Assembly: GCA_009784825.1 (NCBI GenBank)
Contig: WQXO01000015.1
Coordinates: forward strand, 1-43,925
DNA from: Oscillospiraceae bacterium
GTDB taxonomy: Bacteria > Bacillota > Clostridia > Oscillospirales > Ruminococcaceae
Length of the DNA stretch: 43,925 bases
Direction: 5' to 3'
Part shown: piece after piece, positions 32,176-41,370 of the stretch
How positions within the stretch are numbered: the stretch's first letter is position 1
Layout: the number at the start of each line of letters is the position of its first letter
The notes under the pieces: model-generated
What the model saw: the letters and a program-made list of their open reading frames with translations, nothing else
Database searches by the model: none
What the model was told of the DNA's origin: nothing
Made by a program: the position numbers and the translations under genes

Positions 32176-33333
32176 ATGATAGATATTGATTTTGTTCCGA
32201 TTGAACTTAAGGAGCTTCCCATAAATGTACATTTGGACAGCAAGCTTTATTCTAAGATTGCTCAAACAGATACACAAGTAGCTGAAGAGGAAAGCGATTA
32301 TTCCCTGCTGTGTGCAGGCATAAATATAACTGAGCGATTAGTTACTCGACTGATAAAGACGATTTTTCCCGAAACAGTTGTATGGATTAAAAGAGATGAT
32401 TTGGTTGAAGAATTTTTCAATAAGGGTCATTCTGTCGGATATACTGAAAAAGAAATCGATTCTATCCAAAAAGGCGGAAAGCCTTGGTGCAGTAAAAGTG
32501 TCGAGAATGAAGCCAAACTAAATTCAGGCTATATAGGTGTCGGAACAGTTAAGCCGGATATGGGGTTTGCACCGATGGACGCTTCGCCGGATGAACGAAT
32601 GAGAGAGGCGTTCTTTATGGACGCTGCACCAATTACACGAAAAAGAGAGGCGTTCCCTATGGACGCTTCAATGGGTGAACGAAAAAGAGAGGCGTTCCCT
32701 ATGGACGCTTCAATGGGTGAACGAAAAAGAGAGGCGCTCCCTATGGACGCTTCAATGGGTGAACGAAAAAGAGAGGCGCTCCCCACGGACGCTACACCGA
32801 TTACACGAAAAAGAGAAGCCCTACCCACAGACGCTACACCGATTATACGGAAAAAAGAAGCACCACCTACAAAAGTTGAATCGGTCAGTCATAAGAGAAC
32901 GGTGTATTCTCCGTCTGCGAATAATACTGCGACTGTTAAACGAAAAAAAGAAGCAACTACTATGCGAGTGCCGAATGTTTTAGTGGTTGATGATTCGCTT
33001 CTAATGCGTACTATAATTAAAAAAATACTGGTTGACAACGGCTTTAATGTAGTTGGTGAGGCTGTAAACGGGCGATTAGGCGTTGAAAAATACATCGAGC
33101 TTAAACCGGATATAGTTACACTTGACATAACATTAGACGAGATGGACGGCATTGAAACCTTAAAAGCAATCAAGAAAATCAATCCGGATTCAAAAGTTGT
33201 TATGGTTAGTGCTATTGCAAGCCAAACCTTAATAGCCGAGGAACTTAATCATGCAGGGGCAAACGCTTGCATAACAAAGCCTTTTAAAGAAGATGAGCTT
33301 CTAAAGGTTTTACTTAAAGTATCAAGCAGTTAA
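32176..33333 (+). CDS. CheY-like receiver fused to an unknown domain through a repeat linker
   Basis: This is a 385-residue protein with GGGAG 10 nt before the ATG. Residues 1-125 form a domain I do not recognise (SLLCAGINITERLVTRLI, ETVVWIKRDDLVEEFF). Residues 134-231 are seven tandem 14-residue units (MDASMGERKREAFP and variants), rich in Lys/Arg and Asp/Glu and probably unstructured. Residues about 265-385 are a receiver with the phospho-acceptor D317 (TLDITLDEMDG) and the CheY-type start NVLVVDDSLLMRTII, Lys in CITKPFKEDEL. The output role of the N-terminal domain is unknown. It has its own candidate SARP-type operator. Chemotaxis is not implied; the receiver could take phosphate from any kinase in this block. 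Confidence 0.88.
   Translation: MIDIDFVPIELKELPINVHLDSKLYSKIAQTDTQVAEEESDYSLLCAGINITERLVTRLIKTIFPETVVWIKRDDLVEEFFNKGHSVGYTEKEIDSIQKGGKPWCSKSVENEAKLNSGYIGVGTVKPDMGFAPMDASPDERMREAFFMDAAPITRKREAFPMDASMGERKREAFPMDASMGERKREALPMDASMGERKREALPTDATPITRKREALPTDATPIIRKKEAPPTKVESVSHKRTVYSPSANNTATVKRKKEATTMRVPNVLVVDDSLLMRTIIKKILVDNGFNVVGEAVNGRLGVEKYIELKPDIVTLDITLDEMDGIETLKAIKKINPDSKVVMVSAIASQTLIAEELNHAGANACITKPFKEDELLKVLLKVSSS
32575..32868 (+). repeat. Seven tandem 42-bp coding repeats
   Basis: Units start at 32575, 32617, 32659, 32701, 32743, 32785 and 32827. Units 3 to 5 are nearly identical at the DNA level, with diverging outer units. Each encodes 14 residues, so copy number can change without breaking the frame. 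Confidence 0.93.
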
Positions 33334-33361
33334 CGCAAATCTATAAAGGACTTATAGAAAC

Positions 33362-34975
33362 ATGAAATTCATTCAAAAAAGGACAATTGCGGCATTTTTG
33401 CTGTCGTTGATGTTGTTTTCCGTCATTGTGTTTATATCCGCTCAAAACAAAATAGTCGCAGAAGAAGCACATATAGAGCGGTTGATTCACGAAAGCGGTT
33501 TTAGAATCAACGAAACGATTTCAAAACAATTATATCAAACTCAGGCACTTGCGGCATTGGTGATTCAAGGTGACGGGGTAGTGTATAATTTTGAGAAAAC
33601 CGCCGAAATACTTGCCGTGGACATACCTGCTCTTGCCAACTTCTTGTTGGCTCCAAACGGTGTTGTTACTGATGTTTTTCCGTTAGATGGGAATGAAGCG
33701 GTTTTGGGCTTGGATTTCTTCAACGAAGCTGACCACGCAGGCAATAAGGAAGCAATCATCGCAAGAGATACAGGCGAATTAGTTATGGCGGGGCCTTTTG
33801 TTCTGCGACAGGGGGGAATGGGATTAGTCGGCAGATACCCTGTTTATGTCGGCGACGAATTCTGGGGGCTTGTATCAGTATCGCTTAAATTCCCGCAAGC
33901 GATTGATAATGCGGGGCTTTCGAGATTGGCGGACGAGGGGTATTCTTACGAGCTATGGCGAACCAACCCCGACACAAATGAAAGGCAGGTTATAGCGACC
34001 AATGCTGACGATTTATCGAGCAATACTGCCTGCATTGAAAGAGCGATTACTATTCACAATGCCGAGTGGAATTTAAAGGTTTTTCCTGTTCGTGCTTGGT
34101 ATAAATATCCCGATATATGGCTGTTGATTTTTGCGGGCGTAAGTATCAGTGTTTTAATTGCCTTTTTTATTCACAGCACGATTATTTTAAAAGAACGCAA
34201 CGAGTTAAAACAACAACTCGAAATCAATCAAAAGCTAAGCGAAAACCTTGTTATTACTAAAGAAACCGCAGAACATTCAAACAAAGCAAAAAGTGAATTT
34301 ATATCACGCATGAGCCATGAAATGAAAACCCCGCTTAACATAATAATGGGAATGTTACAGGTTGTGCGTAAGCAGCCGGAATTAGCGGCAATGTATTTCG
34401 ACGGAATAGACGAGGCTTCTAATGACTTGCTCAGTTTGATTGACGATGTGCTTGATGCTTCAAGCATGGAATATGGTGCGTTTAAGCTAAATGAAGCGGA
34501 ATTTAATGCAGTTACCATGCTTAACGAATGTGTTAAAACAGTGAGAACACAAGCGACACAGAAAAGTCAAACACTGACAGTTAATATAGATTCCGCAATT
34601 CCGACATCTGTTATCGGTGATGAACGGCGGTTAAAACAAGTGATTTTATGTATTCTCGCTAATGCAGTTAAGTTCACTCCCGAAAACGGCGAAGTCGGAT
34701 TTTCCGTAACAGTTGCAAATACAACGGATAAATCAACGATGCTACAATTTGAAATCTCAGATAACGGAATAGGAATTTCCATAGAACAACAAGCCAAGAT
34801 TTTCGAGTGGTTTGAACAAGCGGACGGTGGTCTTACCAGACAGCACATGGGTATCGGAATCGGTTTGCCTTTAAGTAAGCGAATAATCGAAATGATGGAC
34901 GGTAATATATGGGTAGTATCAAAAACAGGCACAGGAACAGTGTTTAAGTTTTCCTGCAAGGTTAAAACTCCATAG
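33362..34975 (+). CDS. CHASE-domain sensor histidine kinase
   Basis: This is a 537-residue membrane kinase. A first helix (about 8-26) and a second (about 255-275) flank an outside CHASE domain, recognised by VFPLDGNEAVLGLDFF, MAGPFVLRQGGMGLVGRYPVY and FWGLVSVSL. CHASE domains bind small ligands such as cytokinins in plants; bacterial ligands are mostly unknown. HisKA has H319 (SHEMKTPLN). The ATPase shows ILANAVKFT, DNGIGI and GIGIGLPLS. It has no receiver or HPt, so phosphate must go to a separate receiver, perhaps the CheY-like protein encoded 28 bp upstream. The start ATG has AAAGGA 11 nt before it. Confidence 0.93.
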   Translation: MKFIQKRTIAAFLLSLMLFSVIVFISAQNKIVAEEAHIERLIHESGFRINETISKQLYQTQALAALVIQGDGVVYNFEKTAEILAVDIPALANFLLAPNGVVTDVFPLDGNEAVLGLDFFNEADHAGNKEAIIARDTGELVMAGPFVLRQGGMGLVGRYPVYVGDEFWGLVSVSLKFPQAIDNAGLSRLADEGYSYELWRTNPDTNERQVIATNADDLSSNTACIERAITIHNAEWNLKVFPVRAWYKYPDIWLLIFAGVSISVLIAFFIHSTIILKERNELKQQLEINQKLSENLVITKETAEHSNKAKSEFISRMSHEMKTPLNIIMGMLQVVRKQPELAAMYFDGIDEASNDLLSLIDDVLDASSMEYGAFKLNEAEFNAVTMLNECVKTVRTQATQKSQTLTVNIDSAIPTSVIGDERRLKQVILCILANAVKFTPENGEVGFSVTVANTTDKSTMLQFEISDNGIGISIEQQAKIFEWFEQADGGLTRQHMGIGIGLPLSKRIIEMMDGNIWVVSKTGTGTVFKFSCKVKTP

Positions 34976-35069
34976 CACCATTATTGTTGCACAGGGAGAC
35001 TATTGATTGCCTTCAATCGGCTATTATATTGAACAGTAGAAACTTTATACGCTTTTGCACAAAAAACTG

Positions 35070-35098
35070 TTGATAAAATTAAACTTTTATGTTATAAT
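35070..35098 (+). promoter_or_regulatory. Promoter of the Cache/PAS hybrid kinase
   Basis: TTGATA (35070-35075) and TATAAT (35093-35098) with a 17-bp spacer lie 45 nt before the ATG at 35144. Confidence 0.75.
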
Positions 35099-35143
35099 TA
35101 AGGTGTTTTTATTTTTCAGAAACTTTTTGGAGCGTGTTAGAAA

Positions 35144-38100
35144 ATGAATATACGAAAAAAAATCTTTATTTCCATGATTGCGTTGACGGTTGCCTGCGGT
35201 GTAGCCGTGCTTGCTTCTTCTATGTTTATTTTCGGCAGAGAGTTAGACAATGCAAAACATGATAAAATTGAAGCCGCTGTAACCGTTTTGGAAAACGAAA
35301 TCCGTGAAATGCAGATACGGGCACAGGTTGCGGCACTCGGAATGGCTAATAATCCCCAATTAATAGAAGCACTCGTTAATGATGACCGTGATGAGATTAT
35401 TTATTTGGCAAACACATTGAAAACAATGACACAGATTGATTTTTGCAATATTGTTGACAATCAGGGCTATGTCATAACAAGGACACATTCCGATATTTTC
35501 GGTGACGATATTTCAAATCAACCGCATGTGCAAATGGCATTGGATGGTCAAAGCAAATCAGTTATTACGCAGGGAGCTGTAATATTGCTCGGCGTGTATG
35601 CGGGTACACCGATTTACGACAGTGACGATAATCTGATTGGCGTTATATCGTTAGGCTTCAGGTTAGATATACAGGAATTCTCACATAAAATAAAAGAGCT
35701 TACCGGCTGTGAAATCAGTGCGTTTTTGCAAGATATGCGTATTTCCACAACTCTTTATGATGAGGAGGGGACATACGAATTAGGCGGCACTGCCCCGGAA
35801 GATGTCAGTGAGGTAGTATTAGCGGGGGAAACATACACAGGGAATTATAATATTCTCGGTAAAAACCTGCTTGCCCAAGTCGTACCCTTGTTTGGCGTGG
35901 ATAAACAAGTTATGGGAATGGTTTTCGTTGGTTATGACACAGCGGAAGATGACAGGAAGATTCTGCAGTTCTTTGGAATCGGAATGATAATCACGCTATT
36001 TATCCTCAGTGTTTGCATCATAATAGCGATGTATCTTTCCAAAGTAGTTGAACGCCAGTTGGAAAAATCACAAGCGGAGCTTGCACTCTCTTATAAACAG
36101 AACGAACTGCAGCTTACAAAACTTAAACTGATGGTTAAAGCTACTCGCATTGGCTTGTGGGACGTTGAAGTAATAAAAGATGACTCGGTTAATCCTATGA
36201 ATATTTTTAGATGGTCAGATGAGTTCAGACATTTGTTAGGCTATGAAAATGAAAATGATTTTCCGAACGTACTCGGCAGCTTGAGAGATAAAATACACCC
36301 CGATGATGTAGAAAAAGCAGATATAGTTTTTATCGAACACGTGTTCGACACAAGCGGAAAAACCCCATTTGATGTAGAATACCGATTGTTGAAGAAAGAT
36401 GGCGTGTATTCATATTTCCGTGCATGCGGTGAGGCTATACGTGATGATGACGGTAATGCCGTTTATGTTGCGGGCTCATTGATTGATATAACCGAAAGAA
36501 AAACCGAACAAGAACGCTTAATGCTAATGCTCGATACCTCCCCAATATCCACTAATATATGGGACAGAGAGTTCAATTTAATTGACTGTAACGAATCGGG
36601 GGTTAAGCTGTACAAGTTTAATGACAAACAAGAGTATAAGACACGATTTTTTGAGTGTTGGCCCGAAACACAGCCCGATGGCAGTAATTCTGCTCAAAAA
36701 GCAAGAGAATGGTTGAACCAAGCATTTGAGGAAGGCTATTGTATTTTTGAGTGGATGCATAAAATGCCTGATGAAGACACGTTAATTCCAACGGAAATCA
36801 CGCTTGTTCGGGTTAAATACAGCGACAATGACGTTATAATTGCATATACACGTGATTTACGCGAGCATAAAGCATATCTCGCAGAAATAGAAAAAGCCCG
36901 TGATATTGCTGAAAATGCCAACAAAAGTAAATCTGTATTTCTGGCAAATATGAGCCATGAAATCAGAACCCCCATGAACAGTATTATCGGGTTTTCTGAG
37001 CTTGCACAGGACGATGATATTTCTGAAAAAACCGGTCAATATCTGAAAAATATTGAAGATAATGCAAAATGGCTCTTAAATATCATAAATGATATATTAG
37101 ACAGTGCAAAAATAGAAGCGGGAAAAATAGTCCTTGAACACATCCCCTTTGACTTGCAAGACGTGGTTGAACAATGCAAGCTGGCAATTTTACCAAAGGC
37201 AGAGGAAAAGGGAATCTCACTTTACAGCTATGTCGAACCGTTCATCGGTAAACGATTAATGGGCGACCCCGTAAGATTGCGTCAAATTTTCACAAATCTT
37301 CTGTCAAATGCGGTGAAATTTACGAATGAAGGAATTATTAAACTCTTTATTTCTGTAATAGTATCCGACGACAGACATGCAACAATCAAGTTTGAAATAA
37401 AAGATAGTGGCATAGGCATGACCCCTGAACAATTAGCAAATATATTCACTCCGTTTATGCAAGCGGACGACAGTGTTACACGGCGTTTCGGCGGCACAGG
37501 GTTAGGGTTGGCTATTACAAAGAATATTATTGAATTGATGGGCGGCGTTCTTTTCGTAAACAGCACACCGGGGATTGGCAGCAGTTTCAGTTTTGAACTG
37601 ACGTTTGATTTGATTGATGTTGTCGCAGAAATCCCTAAACAAAAAGATACCTTGAGCGGCATCGAAAAACCTAATTTTAACGGTGAAATCTTGATTTGTG
37701 AGGATAACAACCTAAATCAACAGGTCATTCGTGAACACTTAGAACGTATCGGAATAAAAACAGTTGTAGCAAATGACGGTAAAGAGGGTTTTGATATTAT
37801 CACTGAACGTTTAGACAGCGGCAGTGAACCTTTTGATTTGATTTTTATGGATATTCATATGCCGGTTATGGATGGAATGGAAGCCACCTCTAAAATTACC
37901 GAGCTTGGAGTTAAAACACCTATAGTGGCTTTAACCGCTAATATAATGTCCCATGATTTGAAACTTTATAAAGACATCGGTATGGTGGACTATCTCGGTA
38001 AGCCGTTCACATCGCAAGAATTGTGGCAATGCTTGGTTAAATATTTTGATGTGGTGAGCGTTACCGATATAAATGAAAATCAACAGGCTCAAGAGGAACA

Positions 38101-38611
38101 AAAGCTATTAAGGAAGGTTAAGCTTAATTTCGTAAAAAACAATCAAGATACATACGATAAAATAATGCAGGCTCTCGATAACAACGATGTTAAAGCCGCT
38201 TATATAATCGTACATACCTTGAAAAGCAATGCAGGGCAAATCGGGGAAGCGGGTTTGCAAAAAGTGTCAGCTGAAATAGAACATGCACTTTCAAACGGTG
38301 AAAACTTGGCTTCAAAACAACAGTTAAACAAGCTTAATTCTAAGTTGAAATTGGTGCTTGAAGGGCTTGCTCCGCTATTAGACGAGTTTAACTCAAAGGA
38401 AACAGTAAAAATAACTGACAAAGTAAAAATGCAGGAAATTCTCGGAAGATTAGAACCTATGTTAGCCGCCAGAAATCCCGCATGTGAAGAGATGATTGAT
38501 GAAATCCGAACCATTCCCGACAGCGAAGAATTAGCAGAGTTTATTGATAATTTCAATTTTAAGAAGGCATATGTACAATTGTTAAATCTAAAAGAAAAGC
38601 TGGAGTTATAG
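35144..38611 (+). CDS. Hybrid histidine kinase: Cache, two PAS, HisKA, ATPase, receiver, HPt
   Basis: This is a 1155-residue membrane kinase. Helices at about 7-28 and 276-300 flank an outside Cache sensor (FCNIVDNQGYVITRTHSDIFG, GVYAGTPIYDSDDNLIGVISLG). Two PAS domains follow (about 330-450 with IHPDDVEKAD, and 455-575). HisKA has H605 ([18 protein letters not shown]), and the ATPase shows NLLSNAVKFT, DSGIGM and GTGLGLAIT. The receiver has D903 (FMDIHMPVMDG) and the HPt H1024 (HTLKSNAG). A helical tail of about 60 residues resembles that of the hybrid kinase at 25951. It has its own promoter. Its stop abuts the stop of the convergent gene with no base between and no terminator. Confidence 0.94.
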   Translation: MNIRKKIFISMIALTVACGVAVLASSMFIFGRELDNAKHDKIEAAVTVLENEIREMQIRAQVAALGMANNPQLIEALVNDDRDEIIYLANTLKTMTQIDFCNIVDNQGYVITRTHSDIFGDDISNQPHVQMALDGQSKSVITQGAVILLGVYAGTPIYDSDDNLIGVISLGFRLDIQEFSHKIKELTGCEISAFLQDMRISTTLYDEEGTYELGGTAPEDVSEVVLAGETYTGNYNILGKNLLAQVVPLFGVDKQVMGMVFVGYDTAEDDRKILQFFGIGMIITLFILSVCIIIAMYLSKVVERQLEKSQAELALSYKQNELQLTKLKLMVKATRIGLWDVEVIKDDSVNPMNIFRWSDEFRHLLGYENENDFPNVLGSLRDKIHPDDVEKADIVFIEHVFDTSGKTPFDVEYRLLKKDGVYSYFRACGEAIRDDDGNAVYVAGSLIDITERKTEQERLMLMLDTSPISTNIWDREFNLIDCNESGVKLYKFNDKQEYKTRFFECWPETQPDGSNSAQKAREWLNQAFEEGYCIFEWMHKMPDEDTLIPTEITLVRVKYSDNDVIIAYTRDLREHKAYLAEIEKARDIAENANKSKSVFLANMSHEIRTPMNSIIGFSELAQDDDISEKTGQYLKNIEDNAKWLLNIINDILDSAKIEAGKIVLEHIPFDLQDVVEQCKLAILPKAEEKGISLYSYVEPFIGKRLMGDPVRLRQIFTNLLSNAVKFTNEGIIKLFISVIVSDDRHATIKFEIKDSGIGMTPEQLANIFTPFMQADDSVTRRFGGTGLGLAITKNIIELMGGVLFVNSTPGIGSSFSFELTFDLIDVVAEIPKQKDTLSGIEKPNFNGEILICEDNNLNQQVIREHLERIGIKTVVANDGKEGFDIITERLDSGSEPFDLIFMDIHMPVMDGMEATSKITELGVKTPIVALTANIMSHDLKLYKDIGMVDYLGKPFTSQELWQCLVKYFDVVSVTDINENQQAQEEQKLLRKVKLNFVKNNQDTYDKIMQALDNNDVKAAYIIVHTLKSNAGQIGEAGLQKVSAEIEHALSNGENLASKQQLNKLNSKLKLVLEGLAPLLDEFNSKETVKITDKVKMQEILGRLEPMLAARNPACEEMIDEIRTIPDSEELAEFIDNFNFKKAYVQLLNLKEKLEL

Positions 38612-41158
38612 TTAAATAATTTTTAATCCCGCCTCTTTTTTAACGAAAGCGTATATATTATCCCCTGCCGTTCCCAAACTATCGTTAGCACTATTGTCTT
38701 GAGTTCCGGCTGTGCGGCTTAAACTGTTTAACATATCCTCGAGCGGGAACACTGCACTTTCATATGTTTTTTCAGTGACATTCTCAATCAGAATATCATT
38801 TTCCAATAACTTCTTAATACTGACAGAACAGGTATTTGAAATAGTCGGTTGCTGCTCGTTTTTTTCATTTGTTTTCGGGTCATATTCGATGAAACGTGAA
38901 CTCTTGCCTGTCATGGCATATATTCTATCGTTATTGATTTCAACCCCCAAGAAAGGTTTTAAATCTCCGTCGTACCCGCATTCATCGTCGAATACATCGT
39001 TAATTGTTGTTTCGCCGGTTTCAACATTTATTTTTAACGCATTACCTTTTTTGTGCGGAAACATGAAAATGTACCCGTCATAATAACGAACAGGATAATA
39101 AAACAACACATTATTTTTTTCGTCATATCCGGAATCGGCTTGCTTTAAATTTGTAACAGTTTCATCTTTCGATTCCATTTTGCGTTTGATAATGCTGCCG
39201 TCTGCGTATGTGAAATAATAGTTGCCGCCATCACAGCAAACACCGTAATACTTATGCTTGGGTACACTTTCAGATGTGTCCCAAACATCAGATGTCATTG
39301 TATCAATGTCAAAAATTATTATTACATCAGCACAAGCACACGGTATTATCAGTTTTCTGTCATTAATTTCATAATCAGCAAAATAACTCACATTATCTTT
39401 TGTGCGTTTTTTTTCTGTTTTATCGACCCAATCATGATGGTATGATAAAGACTGTGTAATTGTATTATAGCAAACAATTCCCGGATAAAAGCGAGGTATA
39501 AAAAACACATGATTGCCAATTACCGCAACCTTAAGAAGCTTTTCGGAATCATATAAATGGCGAACTTTTTTAACAGGCGGAGCTAATGGGATTTTTTTGA
39601 ACACTCCTGTATTCAAATCATATTCCGCTATTTCATTGGCTGACAAGGGTGCAAAATATAGTTTGCCGTTACACTCGTCAACAGATGAATATAATCTTTC
39701 AGCATAGATTTTTTCATTGGGGAATGAACCGACATACTCCGCTGCACGGGTTTGCTTGTCCATTTTAAAAAGTGCATTATAATGAAACGCCGAAAACCAA
39801 TAATACTGTCCGTCGTCATAAAAACTCTCGAATTGCAACATTGACTCGCTTGATTCATGAATATAATGAATATTCTGTAACAATATCGGTTTTCCGGTAA
39901 CCTTATACATCGCCACTAATGAACTCAGGTCACCGTAATACGCATCGCTCCATGCGATAGCCCTGTTTAAATCCGCTGAATCGTCATATATTCCGAACCC
40001 CGCTTCTTTATACATTGCAACAATCCGTTTATACTCCGTTGCCAGCTGAGGTCTCAGTGATTCATAAGTGGATAAGCTTAACGGGTGCGGACGCCACCAC
40101 ACAACAACATCATCACGCTTACGGAATGCTTCGACCACTGTCCGTAATTTTTCCAAATACTGTTCGTCGTGCTTCAAAATCGTTCCGACACCGGTATTAT
40201 ACAGAATAATTTTTTTGTTTCCGATTAACTCAATCCACTCCTCGGGTAGTTTAAAATCATTTCTTTTTTTATTCATAACCGCATCAAACTTAGGGCTGCC
40301 GAGTGCAAGGATTTTACTCTCCGGTTTATCGAATTTACCGGCATTAGTATTCTTTTCAAATTGTTTAATATGTTGAATATAATCCTGTCGCACACCTTCA
40401 GATTGAACTATCACTTTATGAGCATGCAGTGTTCCCGGTACAACACAAAAATTTTCTGAAATGGTATCCAAGCTTGCCACAAAATACGGTATATATACAA
40501 GTAAATCCGTATATTTTTTAAGTCGCTCAGCGTAAAAATCAGGATGTACACTTGTAACATAGTTGCCGTTATCATAAGGATTATGGATGAAAATAACATC
40601 AGGGCGGCGGGTTTCAACATCATATTGCTGTCGGTCTGTCACTTGTACATAATCGGGGTATAAATCACGTTCATAATTCATCTTACCGAATGAGCCATCG
40701 GACAGCTTGTCATAATATGGCACGGGAACAACATAAACATCACATTGCGGGTCAGCCTCAGCCGCCCTCCAGATACTTTCAAAAGTGTCCCACATGCTCG
40801 CTTTATACGGGAAAAACGCAACTTCAATTCGATTTTCTTCTATATCATTTTTAATGCTGTTTGTTATTACAGCATTATGTTTTTTAAACTGTTTAATTAA
40901 ATCATAGCAATCGTCGGGACGATTGCTTATTTCATTTAATATATTACTGCTTTCTTTTAAAACCCCGATTGTTTTAACATTTTCGCCGTCAAGCCGAGTA
41001 ATAAAATCGCTTATTTGCACAATTATTTCCTGACAATCTGCAATAAGCACGGCTAATTTTTGAGTGTCCTTGTTAAAGAAAGCTCCTTGGATTTCTGCAC
41101 CTGCTTCGTTTAAATTAACAGCAATATCCAAAATCAGTTTTTTGTGTAGTTTACGCAT
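38612..41158 (-). CDS. CDP-glycerol glycerophosphotransferase-like protein fused to a propeller-like domain
   Basis: This is an 848-residue protein with AAGGAT before the ATG. Residues 1-105 are helical. Residues about 110-430 resemble the GT-B-like part of the CDP-glycerol glycerophosphotransferase family: VAFFPYKASMWDTFESIWRAA, VWWRPHPL, then SDAYYGDLSSLVAMYKVTGKPILL, where GDLSS stands for the usual DYSS. Residues about 440-790 contain repeated units such as NAIYWF/GQYYWFSAFHYNALFKMD and GKLYFAPLSANEIAEYDL, consistent with a beta-propeller. There is no signal peptide. Family members polymerise teichoic-acid-like chains at the inner membrane face, but with the changed motif the substrate is uncertain. 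It is isolated from other wall genes. Confidence 0.75.
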   Translation of the reverse strand: MRKLHKKLILDIAVNLNEAGAEIQGAFFNKDTQKLAVLIADCQEIIVQISDFITRLDGENVKTIGVLKESSNILNEISNRPDDCYDLIKQFKKHNAVITNSIKNDIEENRIEVAFFPYKASMWDTFESIWRAAEADPQCDVYVVPVPYYDKLSDGSFGKMNYERDLYPDYVQVTDRQQYDVETRRPDVIFIHNPYDNGNYVTSVHPDFYAERLKKYTDLLVYIPYFVASLDTISENFCVVPGTLHAHKVIVQSEGVRQDYIQHIKQFEKNTNAGKFDKPESKILALGSPKFDAVMNKKRNDFKLPEEWIELIGNKKIILYNTGVGTILKHDEQYLEKLRTVVEAFRKRDDVVVWWRPHPLSLSTYESLRPQLATEYKRIVAMYKEAGFGIYDDSADLNRAIAWSDAYYGDLSSLVAMYKVTGKPILLQNIHYIHESSESMLQFESFYDDGQYYWFSAFHYNALFKMDKQTRAAEYVGSFPNEKIYAERLYSSVDECNGKLYFAPLSANEIAEYDLNTGVFKKIPLAPPVKKVRHLYDSEKLLKVAVIGNHVFFIPRFYPGIVCYNTITQSLSYHHDWVDKTEKKRTKDNVSYFADYEINDRKLIIPCACADVIIIFDIDTMTSDVWDTSESVPKHKYYGVCCDGGNYYFTYADGSIIKRKMESKDETVTNLKQADSGYDEKNNVLFYYPVRYYDGYIFMFPHKKGNALKINVETGETTINDVFDDECGYDGDLKPFLGVEINNDRIYAMTGKSSRFIEYDPKTNEKNEQQPTISNTCSVSIKKLLENDILIENVTEKTYESAVFPLEDMLNSLSRTAGTQDNSANDSLGTAGDNIYAFVKKEAGLKII

Positions 41159-41191
41159 AAAATAATCCTTAAACAGTGTAATTTACATGTA

Positions 41192-41220
41192 TTGTACCAT
41201 AAACAAAAATGAAATGCAAT
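41192..41220 (-). promoter_or_regulatory. Promoter of the glycerophosphotransferase-like gene
   Basis: On the minus strand, TTGCAT (41215-41220), a 17-bp spacer and TACAAT (41192-41197) lie 33 nt before the ATG at 41158. Confidence 0.65.
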
Positions 41221-41272
41221 ATTCAGCAGAAAAATATTTTATATAAAATATTTGTCAAATAATAGATTATCA

Positions 41273-41301
41273 TTGACAAAAACAAATGTTTATGCTATAA
41301 T
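41273..41301 (+). promoter_or_regulatory. Consensus promoter of the pilC/pilin unit
   Basis: TTGACA (41273-41278) and TATAAT (41296-41301) with a 17-bp spacer match consensus at all positions. The leader to the start at 41371 is about 63 nt. Confidence 0.82.
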
Positions 41302-41370
41302 TTCAATTAATTACGTGTTTTGATTTAGTATAATAACTGCATAGAATATATAGAAAGGGGTGATTTGGTT

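Noticed and set aside
36578-37039. Minus-strand ORFs opposite the hybrid kinase
   Set aside because: Shadow frames with no promoters or binding sites; the plus frame has complete domain order.
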